From contig NZ_PZYX01000003.1 of NCBI RefSeq assembly GCF_003047285.1, forward strand, positions 62,001-126,000: 64,000 nt of DNA, written 5' to 3'. Source of the DNA: Nocardioides allogilvus. GTDB lineage: Bacteria; Actinomycetota; Actinomycetes; Propionibacteriales; Nocardioidaceae. How positions within the stretch are numbered: position 1 is the first letter of the stretch; every line of letters begins with the position of its first letter. Below are positions 40,602-48,337 of this stretch, piece by piece. A model generated the notes under the pieces. The model was not told the origin of the DNA. It was given only the letters and a program-made list of their open reading frames with translations, and did no database searches. Made by a program: the position numbers and the translations under genes.

Positions 40602-42478
40602 CAGACCGGGCCGGAACGGGAGCGTTCGCTGACATCGACTCGATGTTGGCGGACCTGCTGTGCCTGCCCACAGTCGAGCACACCGAACGCGAATCACGAC
40701 GCGGGAAACTGTCTCGCCGGGTCGTTGCCGGTGCCGCCGAGTTCATCGAACGGACCGGGGTCCTCGCCCAGGTCGAACTGTGGGACGCCGAAGACAACCC
40801 CGACCGTGCCACCAACGGCGGACGCCCAACCGTCTACGACGACCGGTTCCGGATCGTCCTGACCATCTTGTTCGCGCTCCTGTTCGCTGGGGAAGACCCG
40901 CTCATCTCGCGCATCTCCGAGACCGTCACCAGCCGCCTCCACACCGCCTCGCGGACCCTGCTTGGTCTCCCGACAGTCGAGAAGGGCAGCGATACGGCGG
41001 TCTACCACCGCGTGTACCGGGCCTTGCGTGCTTTCGTTGTCCTGATCGACTCAGCCCCCGGCACCACTGGTCGACGGCTCACTCGTGCTCGGGTCGAAGA
41101 AATCAAAGCCGCCCGTGACCCTGACGAGTGCGCTCGCAAGCACGCCCGGCTCGTCTGGCTTGCCAACGAGTTCCTCGAAGCGACTGCCCGCGCTGTTCCC
41201 GACGAGGCGCTCGCAGAATGGGAAGGCAACGTCGCGTTCGACGCGACACTGACCCGCATCTGGGGCAAGAAGGGGTCACCCACCCTGCCGAAGAAGATGA
41301 CTCCCACCACCCGCGACATCTCGTTGGACCGAATGAGCCCGGAGTTCCAAGCCGGTTGGTACCACCGCGACGAGGAAGACCACGCCGACACCTCCACCAA
41401 GAACGGGCGACGCAGCGCCACCTCCGAATGGGGTTACGAAGCACACCTCGCAACAATGGTCGCCAACAAGCCCGGCGAAGCGCCCGCCTTCCCACTCCTC
41501 ACCCTCGCCATCAGCATCGACAAACCAGCCGGGCGGGTCGCCGAGAACGCACTGGACGCCATGCTGTCCCTCACCGGGCGCGGGTACCCGACCGGCTGGT
41601 TCATCTCCGACCGTGCCTACTTCCCCAACCCGAAGGCCGAGAAACTGCAGTTGCCGCTGCGCGCCCTCGGCTACCAACTCGTCGGCGACTACCGCGACGA
41701 CCAACTCGGTATCCAAGCCGAGTACGCAGGAGCCATCCTCGTCGAAGGAAGTTGGTACTGCCCCTCCATGCCGCAGTCGCTCATCGACGCCACCAAGGAC
41801 CACCGGGCCGACCGCATCGACGACGCCACCTACTACCTGCGCATCCAACAGCGTGCCCAGTACGCGTTCAGGCCAAAACACAAGCCCGGCCCGGACGGAA
41901 ACACCGCCTACATGTGCCCGGCTCGTGGCCCCGGCGCAACCGCTGACTGCCAACTCGCTACAACCACCAGCGGAACGGCACCAACCCTGCTGGGAATGCC
42001 GACAACCCGCACCCGCGTCCTGAACCCGCCAGCACACCCCGACACGTGCTGCACCAACAAGAACTCCGTCACCATCCCCGTCGCCCCACCCACCACAGGA
42101 CCAAGGGGCGGCAGCACCCGGCGTAACGACGCCGCCAAGTATGCCCATGACGTGCAGTTCCAGTCCAAGGAATGGCGTGCCCTCTACGGCCTGCGGAACA
42201 CCGTCGAGACGTTCAACGCCTACACCAAGTCACCCACCGACGAGAACCTTGAAGAGCCAGCCCGTCGCCGTGTACGCGGGTACGCCTTCCAAGTGCTCCT
42301 GCTCTCCGCGATGGTCACCGCAAGCAACCTGCGCAAGATCAACTCTTGGATCAAGAAGCGCAACGAACCGGCACAAGAGCCGACCAAGCCGCTGCACGCG
42401 ACGAGGAAGAACGCGTCGCCCAGTCTGCAGTCGCACCGGCCACCGGCGAACTCGCCTCCGTACGCCATCCCCGCCTGA
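40598..42478 (+). CDS. Large DDE transposase-like protein
   Basis: A 626-aa protein with an RNase-H-fold transposase pattern. Asp215 lies in NVAFDATLTRIWG, Asp338 in GWFISDRAYFP and Glu537 in RNTVETFNAYTK, with a following Arg-rich helix (ARRRVRGYAFQVLLLS) like the IS4/IS1182 C-terminus. A 200-residue insertion between the second Asp and the Glu holds Cys440, Cys451 and Cys484-485, perhaps a zinc module. The N-terminal 200 residues are helical. The GTG start overlaps the recombinase-like gene. No terminal inverted repeats were found by eye, so the element boundaries are unknown. Confidence 0.65.
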   Translation: MTDRAGTGAFADIDSMLADLLCLPTVEHTERESRRGKLSRRVVAGAAEFIERTGVLAQVELWDAEDNPDRATNGGRPTVYDDRFRIVLTILFALLFAGEDPLISRISETVTSRLHTASRTLLGLPTVEKGSDTAVYHRVYRALRAFVVLIDSAPGTTGRRLTRARVEEIKAARDPDECARKHARLVWLANEFLEATARAVPDEALAEWEGNVAFDATLTRIWGKKGSPTLPKKMTPTTRDISLDRMSPEFQAGWYHRDEEDHADTSTKNGRRSATSEWGYEAHLATMVANKPGEAPAFPLLTLAISIDKPAGRVAENALDAMLSLTGRGYPTGWFISDRAYFPNPKAEKLQLPLRALGYQLVGDYRDDQLGIQAEYAGAILVEGSWYCPSMPQSLIDATKDHRADRIDDATYYLRIQQRAQYAFRPKHKPGPDGNTAYMCPARGPGATADCQLATTTSGTAPTLLGMPTTRTRVLNPPAHPDTCCTNKNSVTIPVAPPTTGPRGGSTRRNDAAKYAHDVQFQSKEWRALYGLRNTVETFNAYTKSPTDENLEEPARRRVRGYAFQVLLLSAMVTASNLRKINSWIKKRNEPAQEPTKPLHATRKNASPSLQSHRPPANSPPYAIPA

Positions 42479-42622
42479 GCCGCTCACCACACCGACCGCC
42501 CGCACCAACCTCGGCGGGAGCCTGCCCCGGACCGCTCGCGCAAGCACTCAGCGACCCAATCAGCCGCTCAAGGAAGGTCCGAACGAGGCACACCGAGCGG
42601 TGATGGACCATCGGGGCATGAG
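42479..42622. other. Right edge of island, no gene seen
   Basis: This is downstream of the transposase-like gene and before the tRNA-Leu terminator. No supported gene, inverted repeat or tRNA-end duplication was seen. The sequence loses the coding pattern shortly after the transposase stop. Confidence 0.4.
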
Positions 42623-42658
42623 AAAGGCCGCTCACCCATCTCTGGGGGAGCGGCCTTT
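42623..42658 (-). terminator. Intrinsic terminator of tRNA-Leu
   Basis: An 11-bp perfect stem (AAAGGCCGCTC with GAGCGGCCTTT) and a 14-nt loop. Read on the minus strand it follows tRNA-Leu by about 55 bp and ends in CCTTTCTC. It may also stop read-through from the transposase-like gene. Confidence 0.75.
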
Positions 42659-42713
42659 ACTACATTTGGAGGTTTCGCAAACGCGGAGGCCACGTTTCGC
42701 AAAAACCTCTGTG

Positions 42714-42796
42714 TGCGCGAGGGGGGATTTGAACCCCCACGCCCTTTCGGACACTGGCACCTGAAGCCAGCGCGTCTGCCGTTCCGCCACTCGCGC
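42714..42796 (-). tRNA. tRNA-Leu(CAG)
   Basis: An 83-nt class II tRNA. The acceptor stem GCGCGAG pairs with CTCGCGC and the discriminator is A. The anticodon loop TTCAGGT is closed by CTGGC/GCCAG, giving anticodon CAG. There is a long variable arm (TGTCCGAAAGGGCG) and a T-arm with GGTTCAAATCC. CCA is not encoded. The position upstream of fhaA matches the origin-proximal tRNA-Leu of other actinobacteria. The accessory island lies on its 3' side. Confidence 0.95.
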
Positions 42797-43021
42797 AAAG
42801 AAGCGGTGCACAGGCTATCCCAAGGCCACCGGACACTCCCAATCGGACGGGGACTCCGGGCAAACCGATCCGGGGCGCGCCGCCTGCCCGAGGGTGTGGC
42901 CGCAGAGGCGGACAGTACGATCGGCGACACCTGCACGACCGCATCACCGCTACGGCCGTTGGTGTGGTGTGCCCCGGCAACACCCCTCAACACCCCTGAA
43001 ACCAGAGAGGAGGCGCTGGAC

Positions 43022-43714
43022 GTGAACGGCTTGCAACGCTTCGAGCACAAGCTGGAGCAGCTGATCTCCGGTGCCTTCGCGCGCGCCTTCCGCAGCGCCG
43101 TCCAGCCCGTCGAGATCGCCGCCGCCCTGCAACGCGAGTGCGACAACAACGCCCAGATCCTCAGCCGCGACCGGCGTCTGGTGCCCAACACCTTCCACGT
43201 GGAGCTCTCGGCCGTCGACCTCGAGCGGCTCCAGGGCTATGACGACGCGATGGGCCGCGACCTGATCGACCAGCTCGAGGACCACGCCGACTCGCAGGGC
43301 TATGTCTTCACCGGTCCGGTCAGCGTCGACTTCGAGGCCGCCGACGACCTGACCACCGGCCGCTTCCGCATCCGCAGCCAGGCCGAGGCGCAGGTGACCG
43401 ACAACGACCAGCGCACCCGCACCCGGTCGGCGCGCGCGGTCCTCGAGGTCAACGGCAGCAAGCACCCCCTGCGGGCCCCCGGCCTCGTGGTCGGGCGCGG
43501 CACCGAGGCCGACCTGCGGATCAACGACCCGGGCGTGAGCCGCCAGCACGTGGAGTTCATCGTCAACGGCGACGACCTCGAGGTCATCGACCTCGGCTCC
43601 ACCAACGGCATGCTCGTCAACGGCACCAAGGTCGCGCGGGCTGCCCTGCGCGACGGCACAGAGGTCCGGATCGGTCGCACGACGATGACGGTCCGTATCG
43701 ATGGAGAGGCCTGA
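43022..43714 (+). CDS. fhaA: FhaA-like FHA-domain protein (DUF3662)
   Basis: A 230-aa cytosolic regulator of cell-wall synthesis that binds phosphothreonine on partners such as MviN/MurJ and kinases in mycobacteria. The N-terminal DUF3662 domain (LQRFEHKLEQLISGAFARAF, about 1-110) is followed by a short linker. A C-terminal FHA domain follows (LVVGRGTEADLRINDPGVSR, then QHVEFI and DLGSTNGMLVNG). The GTG 43022 start has AGGAGG upstream. It is the first gene of the seven-gene fhaA-pknB operon. The linker is short compared with mycobacterial FhaA. Confidence 0.93.
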   Translation: MNGLQRFEHKLEQLISGAFARAFRSAVQPVEIAAALQRECDNNAQILSRDRRLVPNTFHVELSAVDLERLQGYDDAMGRDLIDQLEDHADSQGYVFTGPVSVDFEAADDLTTGRFRIRSQAEAQVTDNDQRTRTRSARAVLEVNGSKHPLRAPGLVVGRGTEADLRINDPGVSRQHVEFIVNGDDLEVIDLGSTNGMLVNGTKVARAALRDGTEVRIGRTTMTVRIDGEA

Positions 43715-43717
43715 GCC

Positions 43718-44191
43718 GTGTCCGAGCTGACCTTGTTCCTGATCCGCTTCGCCTACCTGGCGATCCTGTGGATCTTCGTGCTCTCGGCGGTCTCGGTGAT
43801 CCGCTCCGACATGTTCGGCGCACGCGTGCCGGAGACGGCCCGCGGCGCCGCCCCGGCGCGCGGCAAGAGCAAGGCCAAGGCGCCGACCAAGCGCCGTGGC
43901 TCGCCCACCCACCTGATCGTGATCGAGGGCGACAACACCGGCGCCCGCGCTGAGCTCGCCGATGCCCCCCTGCTGATCGGGCGCGGCAGCGACGCGGCGA
44001 TCAAGCTCGACGACGACTACGTCTCCACCCGGCACGCCCGGGTGGCCGCGAGCGGTGACGAGTGGTTCGTGGAGGACCTCGGCTCCACCAACGGCACCTA
44101 CGTCGGGTCGGTCCGGATCACCCAGCCCACCACCATCGGCCTGGGCATCCAGGTGCGGATCGGCAAGACCATCCTCGAGCTGCGGAAGTAG
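43718..44191 (+). CDS. fhaB: FhaB-like FHA-domain membrane protein
   Basis: A 157-aa protein with one N-terminal membrane helix (about residues 5-27), a basic linker (KSKAKAPTKRRG) and an FHA domain with LIGRGSDAAIKLDDDYVSTR and EDLGSTNGTYV. Phosphothreonine-binding Arg, Ser and Asn positions are intact. FhaB (FipA-binding in mycobacteria) links PknA/PknB signalling to septal proteins. GTG 43718 lies three bases after the fhaA stop. Confidence 0.92.
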   Translation: MSELTLFLIRFAYLAILWIFVLSAVSVIRSDMFGARVPETARGAAPARGKSKAKAPTKRRGSPTHLIVIEGDNTGARAELADAPLLIGRGSDAAIKLDDDYVSTRHARVAASGDEWFVEDLGSTNGTYVGSVRITQPTTIGLGIQVRIGKTILELRK

Positions 44192-44196
44192 GGCCG

Positions 44197-45480
44197 ATGA
44201 CCGTCCCGGAGAAGCTCTTCCTCCAGTTCTCGGCCTACTCCGACGTCGGTCGGATCCGGAAGGACAACCAGGACTCCGGCTACGCCGGGCCGTGGCTGCT
44301 GACCGTCTGCGACGGCGTCGGCGGCGCCGTGCGCGGTGACCTGGCCTCCGCCACCGCCGTCCAGGTGCTGCGCAAGCTCGACAACACGCCCAGCGAGGAC
44401 CTCCTCGGCCAGGTCGCCGGCGCCATGCACCGCGCCAACGACCGCATCGCCGAGATCATCGACGAGGACCCGGCGCTCAACGGCACCAGCACCACCGCCT
44501 CCGTGCTGCTCTTCGACGGCTCCAAGGTCGCGGTCGGCCACCTCGGCGACAGCCGGGCCTACCTCCTGCGCGACGGCGAGCTGCGCCAGCTCACCCACGA
44601 CCACACCTTCGTCCAGAGCCTGATCGACGAGGGGCGCATCACCGAGGAGCAGTCGCGGACCCACCCGCACCGCAACCTCATCCTCAAGGCCGTCGACGGC
44701 ATCCGGCACGAGGAGCCCGACCTCTTCGAGCTGCCCGTCCAGGTCGGCGACCGGCTCTTCGTCTGCAGCGACGGCGCCAGCGGCTTCCTGACCGACGACC
44801 GGATGGCCGACATCCTGCGCACCGGCACCCCCGACTTCGCCGCCGTCGAGCTGGTCCGCGCCAGCCTCGAGGCGGGCAGCAGCGACAACGTCACCTGCAT
44901 CGTCGCCGAGGTCGTGCCCTCGGCGCCCGAGCCCGCGCTCGAGCCGCTGCTCGTCGGCGCGGCCGCCGACCTGCCGCGCCGCCTGAGCAGCGGTGGCGCG
45001 ACGCGCAGCCGCGGTTTCCGCGGCCACCGCTCCGGCGACACCGGCGAGATCCCCGCGATCCGGGCCGACCTCCCCGACGACCTGCCCAGCGACGTGCACG
45101 CGATCCCCTCCGACCCGATCGACCCCGAGACCGCGCGCTACGCCCCCCGTCCGCCGGCCCGCTACACCTGGCTGCGACGCCTGCTCGCCGCCAGCATCGT
45201 GCTCGGCCTCGCCTGGATCGCTCTCGCCTTCGCCTGGTCATGGAGCCAGAGCCAGTTCTACGTCGGCGCGGAGGACGGCCGGATGGCGATCTTCCGCGGC
45301 CTCAACGCGCAGATCCCCGGCATCGAGGTCTCCCACCCCTACGAGATCAGCGACGTCGAGCTCGCCAACCTCAGCGACTACGACGCCGACTCGGTCGTCA
45401 GCGGGATCGAGGCCACCGACCTCGAGGAGGCGCGCGCCACGATCGAGAACTACGCCGCACGCCAGGACCTGCCTCAATGA
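44197..45480 (+). CDS. pstP: PP2C-type Ser/Thr protein phosphatase
   Basis: A 427-aa membrane phosphatase that reverses PknA/PknB phosphorylation. The PP2C domain spans residues 1-240 with metal-binding motifs SDVGRIRKDNQDS, CDGVGG, HLGDSRAYLLRDG, CSDGASGFL and SSDNVTCIVAE. A Pro/Arg-rich juxtamembrane linker, one transmembrane helix near residues 328-350 and a small extracytoplasmic tail follow. ATG 44197 is six bases past fhaB, and the gene overlaps rodA by ATGA. Confidence 0.94.
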   Translation: MTVPEKLFLQFSAYSDVGRIRKDNQDSGYAGPWLLTVCDGVGGAVRGDLASATAVQVLRKLDNTPSEDLLGQVAGAMHRANDRIAEIIDEDPALNGTSTTASVLLFDGSKVAVGHLGDSRAYLLRDGELRQLTHDHTFVQSLIDEGRITEEQSRTHPHRNLILKAVDGIRHEEPDLFELPVQVGDRLFVCSDGASGFLTDDRMADILRTGTPDFAAVELVRASLEAGSSDNVTCIVAEVVPSAPEPALEPLLVGAAADLPRRLSSGGATRSRGFRGHRSGDTGEIPAIRADLPDDLPSDVHAIPSDPIDPETARYAPRPPARYTWLRRLLAASIVLGLAWIALAFAWSWSQSQFYVGAEDGRMAIFRGLNAQIPGIEVSHPYEISDVELANLSDYDADSVVSGIEATDLEEARATIENYAARQDLPQ

Positions 45481-46880
45481 GCCAGTCCGGAACCCTGATG
45501 GGCTTCGTGCACCGACGTCGCCGCGGCGCGGAGCTCTTCCTGCTCCTGATCGCGCTCGTCGTCGGCATCGGCGCCTACGCCGCGGTCGGCCTCGGCGTGG
45601 AGGGCACGATCCCCACCGACATCGTCGCGTACGGCGGATGGCTGGCCGCGCTCGTCGTGGCGGCCCACATCGCCGTACGCCTCGTGGCGCCCTATGCCGA
45701 CCCGGTGCTGCTGCCCCTGGTCGCCGCCCTCAACGGGCTCGGGCTCGCGGTGATCCACCGCCTCGACCTCGCCTACGAGGCGGCGGGCAAGGACAACCAC
45801 ACCTTCGCGACCCAGCAGCTCACGTGGATGACGCTCGGGGTGCTGCTGTTCATCGCCACCCTCGTGCTGCTGCGCGACCACCGCACCCTGCAGCGGCTGA
45901 CCTACACCTCCGGCCTGGCCGGCATCGCGCTGCTGCTCCTGCCCTTCCTCCCGGTCATCGGCGGGCAGAAGAACGGCGCCTACATCTGGATCTACGTCGC
46001 CGGCTTCAGCTTCCAGCCCGGCGAGGTCGCCAAGGTGCTGCTGGTGGTCGCCTTCGCCGGCTATCTCGTCCTGCACCGCGACGCCCTCGCCCTCGCGGGT
46101 CGGCGCGTGCTGTTCGTCGACCTGCCGCGCGGTCGCGACCTCGGCCCGATCCTGGCCATGTTCGGCGTCTCGATGATGATCCTGGTCCTGCAGAACGACC
46201 TCGGCTCCTCGCTGCTGTTCTTCGGCCTGTTCCTGGTGATGCTCTACGTCGCGACCGAGCGCCCGGGCTGGCTGATCGTCGGCGGGCTGCTCTTCGGAGC
46301 CGGCGCGCTGGCGGCCTACACGTTCGTCGGCAACGTGCAGAACCGCTTCAACTTCTGGTTGCACCCGATGGACTACTACGAGTCCTCGCCGGGCAGCTAC
46401 CAGCCGGTCGAGGCGATGTTCGGCATGGGCTGGGGCGGCCTGATCGGGCGCGGCTTCGGCGAGGGCATGCCCGAGCGGATCATCTATGCCGAGTCCGACT
46501 ACATCATCGCCGCGATCGGCGAGGAGCTCGGCCTGACCGCGGTCATGGCCGTCATCCTCTGCTACGGCCTGATCGTCGAGCGGGCGCTGCGGATCGCGCT
46601 GATCTCGCGCGACGGCTTCGGCAAGCTGCTCGCCGTCGGGTTCGCCAGCATCGTCGCGCTGCAGGTCTTCGTCGTCATCGGCGGCGTGACCGGCCTGATC
46701 CCGCTCACCGGCCTCACGACACCCTTCTTGTCGTACGGCGGTTCGTCGCTGGTCGCCAACTGGGTGATCATCGCGCTGCTCGTGCGCATCTCCGACCATG
46801 CGCGCCGGCCGATCCCGAGGATGACCGACGTCAACGACGACTCCGACAGCGAGAGCACCCAGGTGGTGAGACTTCGATGA
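45477..46880 (+). CDS. rodA: SEDS peptidoglycan glycosyltransferase RodA/FtsW-like
   Basis: A 467-aa SEDS-family membrane enzyme that polymerises glycan strands from lipid II, paired with PbpA. It has about twelve helices and the family signatures NDLGSSLLFFGLFLVMLYVA and TGLTTPFLSYGGSSLVANW. The extracytoplasmic loop contains NRFNFWLHPMDYYESSPGSY and the GMGWGGLIGRGFGEG segment. It is coupled by ATGA overlaps to pstP and pbpA. The position in the operon indicates the RodA role rather than FtsW of the dcw cluster. Confidence 0.93.
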   Translation: MSQSGTLMGFVHRRRRGAELFLLLIALVVGIGAYAAVGLGVEGTIPTDIVAYGGWLAALVVAAHIAVRLVAPYADPVLLPLVAALNGLGLAVIHRLDLAYEAAGKDNHTFATQQLTWMTLGVLLFIATLVLLRDHRTLQRLTYTSGLAGIALLLLPFLPVIGGQKNGAYIWIYVAGFSFQPGEVAKVLLVVAFAGYLVLHRDALALAGRRVLFVDLPRGRDLGPILAMFGVSMMILVLQNDLGSSLLFFGLFLVMLYVATERPGWLIVGGLLFGAGALAAYTFVGNVQNRFNFWLHPMDYYESSPGSYQPVEAMFGMGWGGLIGRGFGEGMPERIIYAESDYIIAAIGEELGLTAVMAVILCYGLIVERALRIALISRDGFGKLLAVGFASIVALQVFVVIGGVTGLIPLTGLTTPFLSYGGSSLVANWVIIALLVRISDHARRPIPRMTDVNDDSDSESTQVVRLR

Positions 46881-48337
46881 ACAAGCCGATCCGCACGATC
46901 TCGATGTTCTGCCTGCTGCTGTTCGCGGCTCTCCTGCTGAACTCCACCTACCTGATGTACGTCCGCGCCGACGACCTCGCCGAGGACCCCCGGAACCGCC
47001 GGGTCATCACCGCGGCCTTCGCGCGTGAGCGCGGGGCGATCCTGGTCGGCAAGGAGACGGTGGCGCGCAGCGTCGAGGTCGACGACAAGTACAAGTTCCA
47101 GCGCACCTACGCCCAGCCCTTCAAGTACGCCCCCATCACCGGCTACTTCTCCTACTACTCCCAGACCGGCATCGAGCGCTCGCAGAACGACGTGCTCTCC
47201 GGCGACGACTCGCGCCTGTTCGTCACCCGCCTCGTCGACATGCTCTCCAACACCGAGCCGCAGGGCGGCAACGTCGAGCTGACGATCAACGCCGCCGCCC
47301 AGGACGCGGCGTGGGACGGGCTGCAAGCACTCCCCGGCGACGCGAAGGGTGCGGTCGTCGCGCTGGAGCCCAGCACCGGCAAGGTCCTGGCGATGGTGTC
47401 CAGCCCGACCTTCGACCCCAACCTGCTGGCCTCCCACGACCTCAGCGACGTCGAGGACGCGTCCGACCAGCTCCAGGACGACCCCGCCAACCCGCTGATC
47501 AACCGCGCGATCGGCACCACCCTGCCCCCAGGCTCGACCTTCAAGCTGATCACCGCTGCCGCGGCCATCGAGTCGGGCAACTACGACCAGGACTCGCTCG
47601 TGCCCGGCGGCGCGAAGTTCCAGCTTCCGCAGTCGACCACGAAGGTCGGCAACTGGCAGGGCGGCAGCTGCGGCGGCAACAAGATCACCCTGACCCAGGC
47701 GCTCGCGGTCTCCTGCAACGTCAGCTTCCTGACCCTGGCCAACGAGCTCGGCACCGAGGCCATGACCGAGCAGGCCGAGGCGTTCGGCTTCAACTCGACC
47801 TCCCTCGAGGACCTCCCGGGCCAGGCATCGTCGCTCTACCCGGCCGACATGGACGCGCCCCAGACGGCGCTCTCGGGCATCGGCCAGTCGAGCGTCACCG
47901 CCACCCCGCTGCAGATGGCGATGGTCGCCGCGGGCATCGCCAACGGCGGCGAGGTCAAGCGGCCCTACCTCGTCGACGAGGTCCGCGCACCCAACGCCTC
48001 GCTGCTCGACAAGACCGAGGAGTCGACCTACTCGCGGGCCATCTCCAGCACCACCGCCGACCAGCTCACCGACATGATGGTGGCCACGGTCGACGACGGC
48101 ACCGCCGGCATTGCCGCGATCCCGGGCGTCCGGGTCGCCGGCAAGACGGGCACGGCCCAGTCGACGGACTCGCGTCCGCCGTACGCCTGGTTCGTGTCCT
48201 TCGCCCCGGCCGACGACCCGCAGGTCGCGGTCGCGGTGATGGTCGAGGCGAGCGACACCGCGCGCGAGGAGATCGCCGGCGGCAGCCTCGGCGGCCCGAT
48301 CGCGAAGGCGATCATGCAGGCGGTGATGGGTTCGTGA
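46877..48337 (+). CDS. pbpA: Class B penicillin-binding protein PbpA
   Basis: A 486-aa single-pass transpeptidase that crosslinks peptidoglycan with RodA. It has an N-terminal membrane helix (residues 9-28) and a dimerisation/pedestal domain. The penicillin-binding domain has SxxK at Ser220-Lys223 (PGSTFK), SxN at Ser279-Asn281 (VSCNVS) and KTG in VAGKTGTAQ. Length is close to mycobacterial PbpA (491 aa). The coding frame stays open far upstream through rodA, but ATG 46877 overlapping the rodA stop is the clear start. Confidence 0.94.
   Translation: MNKPIRTISMFCLLLFAALLLNSTYLMYVRADDLAEDPRNRRVITAAFARERGAILVGKETVARSVEVDDKYKFQRTYAQPFKYAPITGYFSYYSQTGIERSQNDVLSGDDSRLFVTRLVDMLSNTEPQGGNVELTINAAAQDAAWDGLQALPGDAKGAVVALEPSTGKVLAMVSSPTFDPNLLASHDLSDVEDASDQLQDDPANPLINRAIGTTLPPGSTFKLITAAAAIESGNYDQDSLVPGGAKFQLPQSTTKVGNWQGGSCGGNKITLTQALAVSCNVSFLTLANELGTEAMTEQAEAFGFNSTSLEDLPGQASSLYPADMDAPQTALSGIGQSSVTATPLQMAMVAAGIANGGEVKRPYLVDEVRAPNASLLDKTEESTYSRAISSTTADQLTDMMVATVDDGTAGIAAIPGVRVAGKTGTAQSTDSRPPYAWFVSFAPADDPQVAVAVMVEASDTAREEIAGGSLGGPIAKAIMQAVMGS

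Noticed and set aside
42669..42707. Repeated GTTTCGCAAA near tRNA-Leu as an att core
   Set aside because: The two copies lie 21 bp apart on the same side of the tRNA. The far edge of the island offers only an imperfect reverse match, so this is insufficient evidence.
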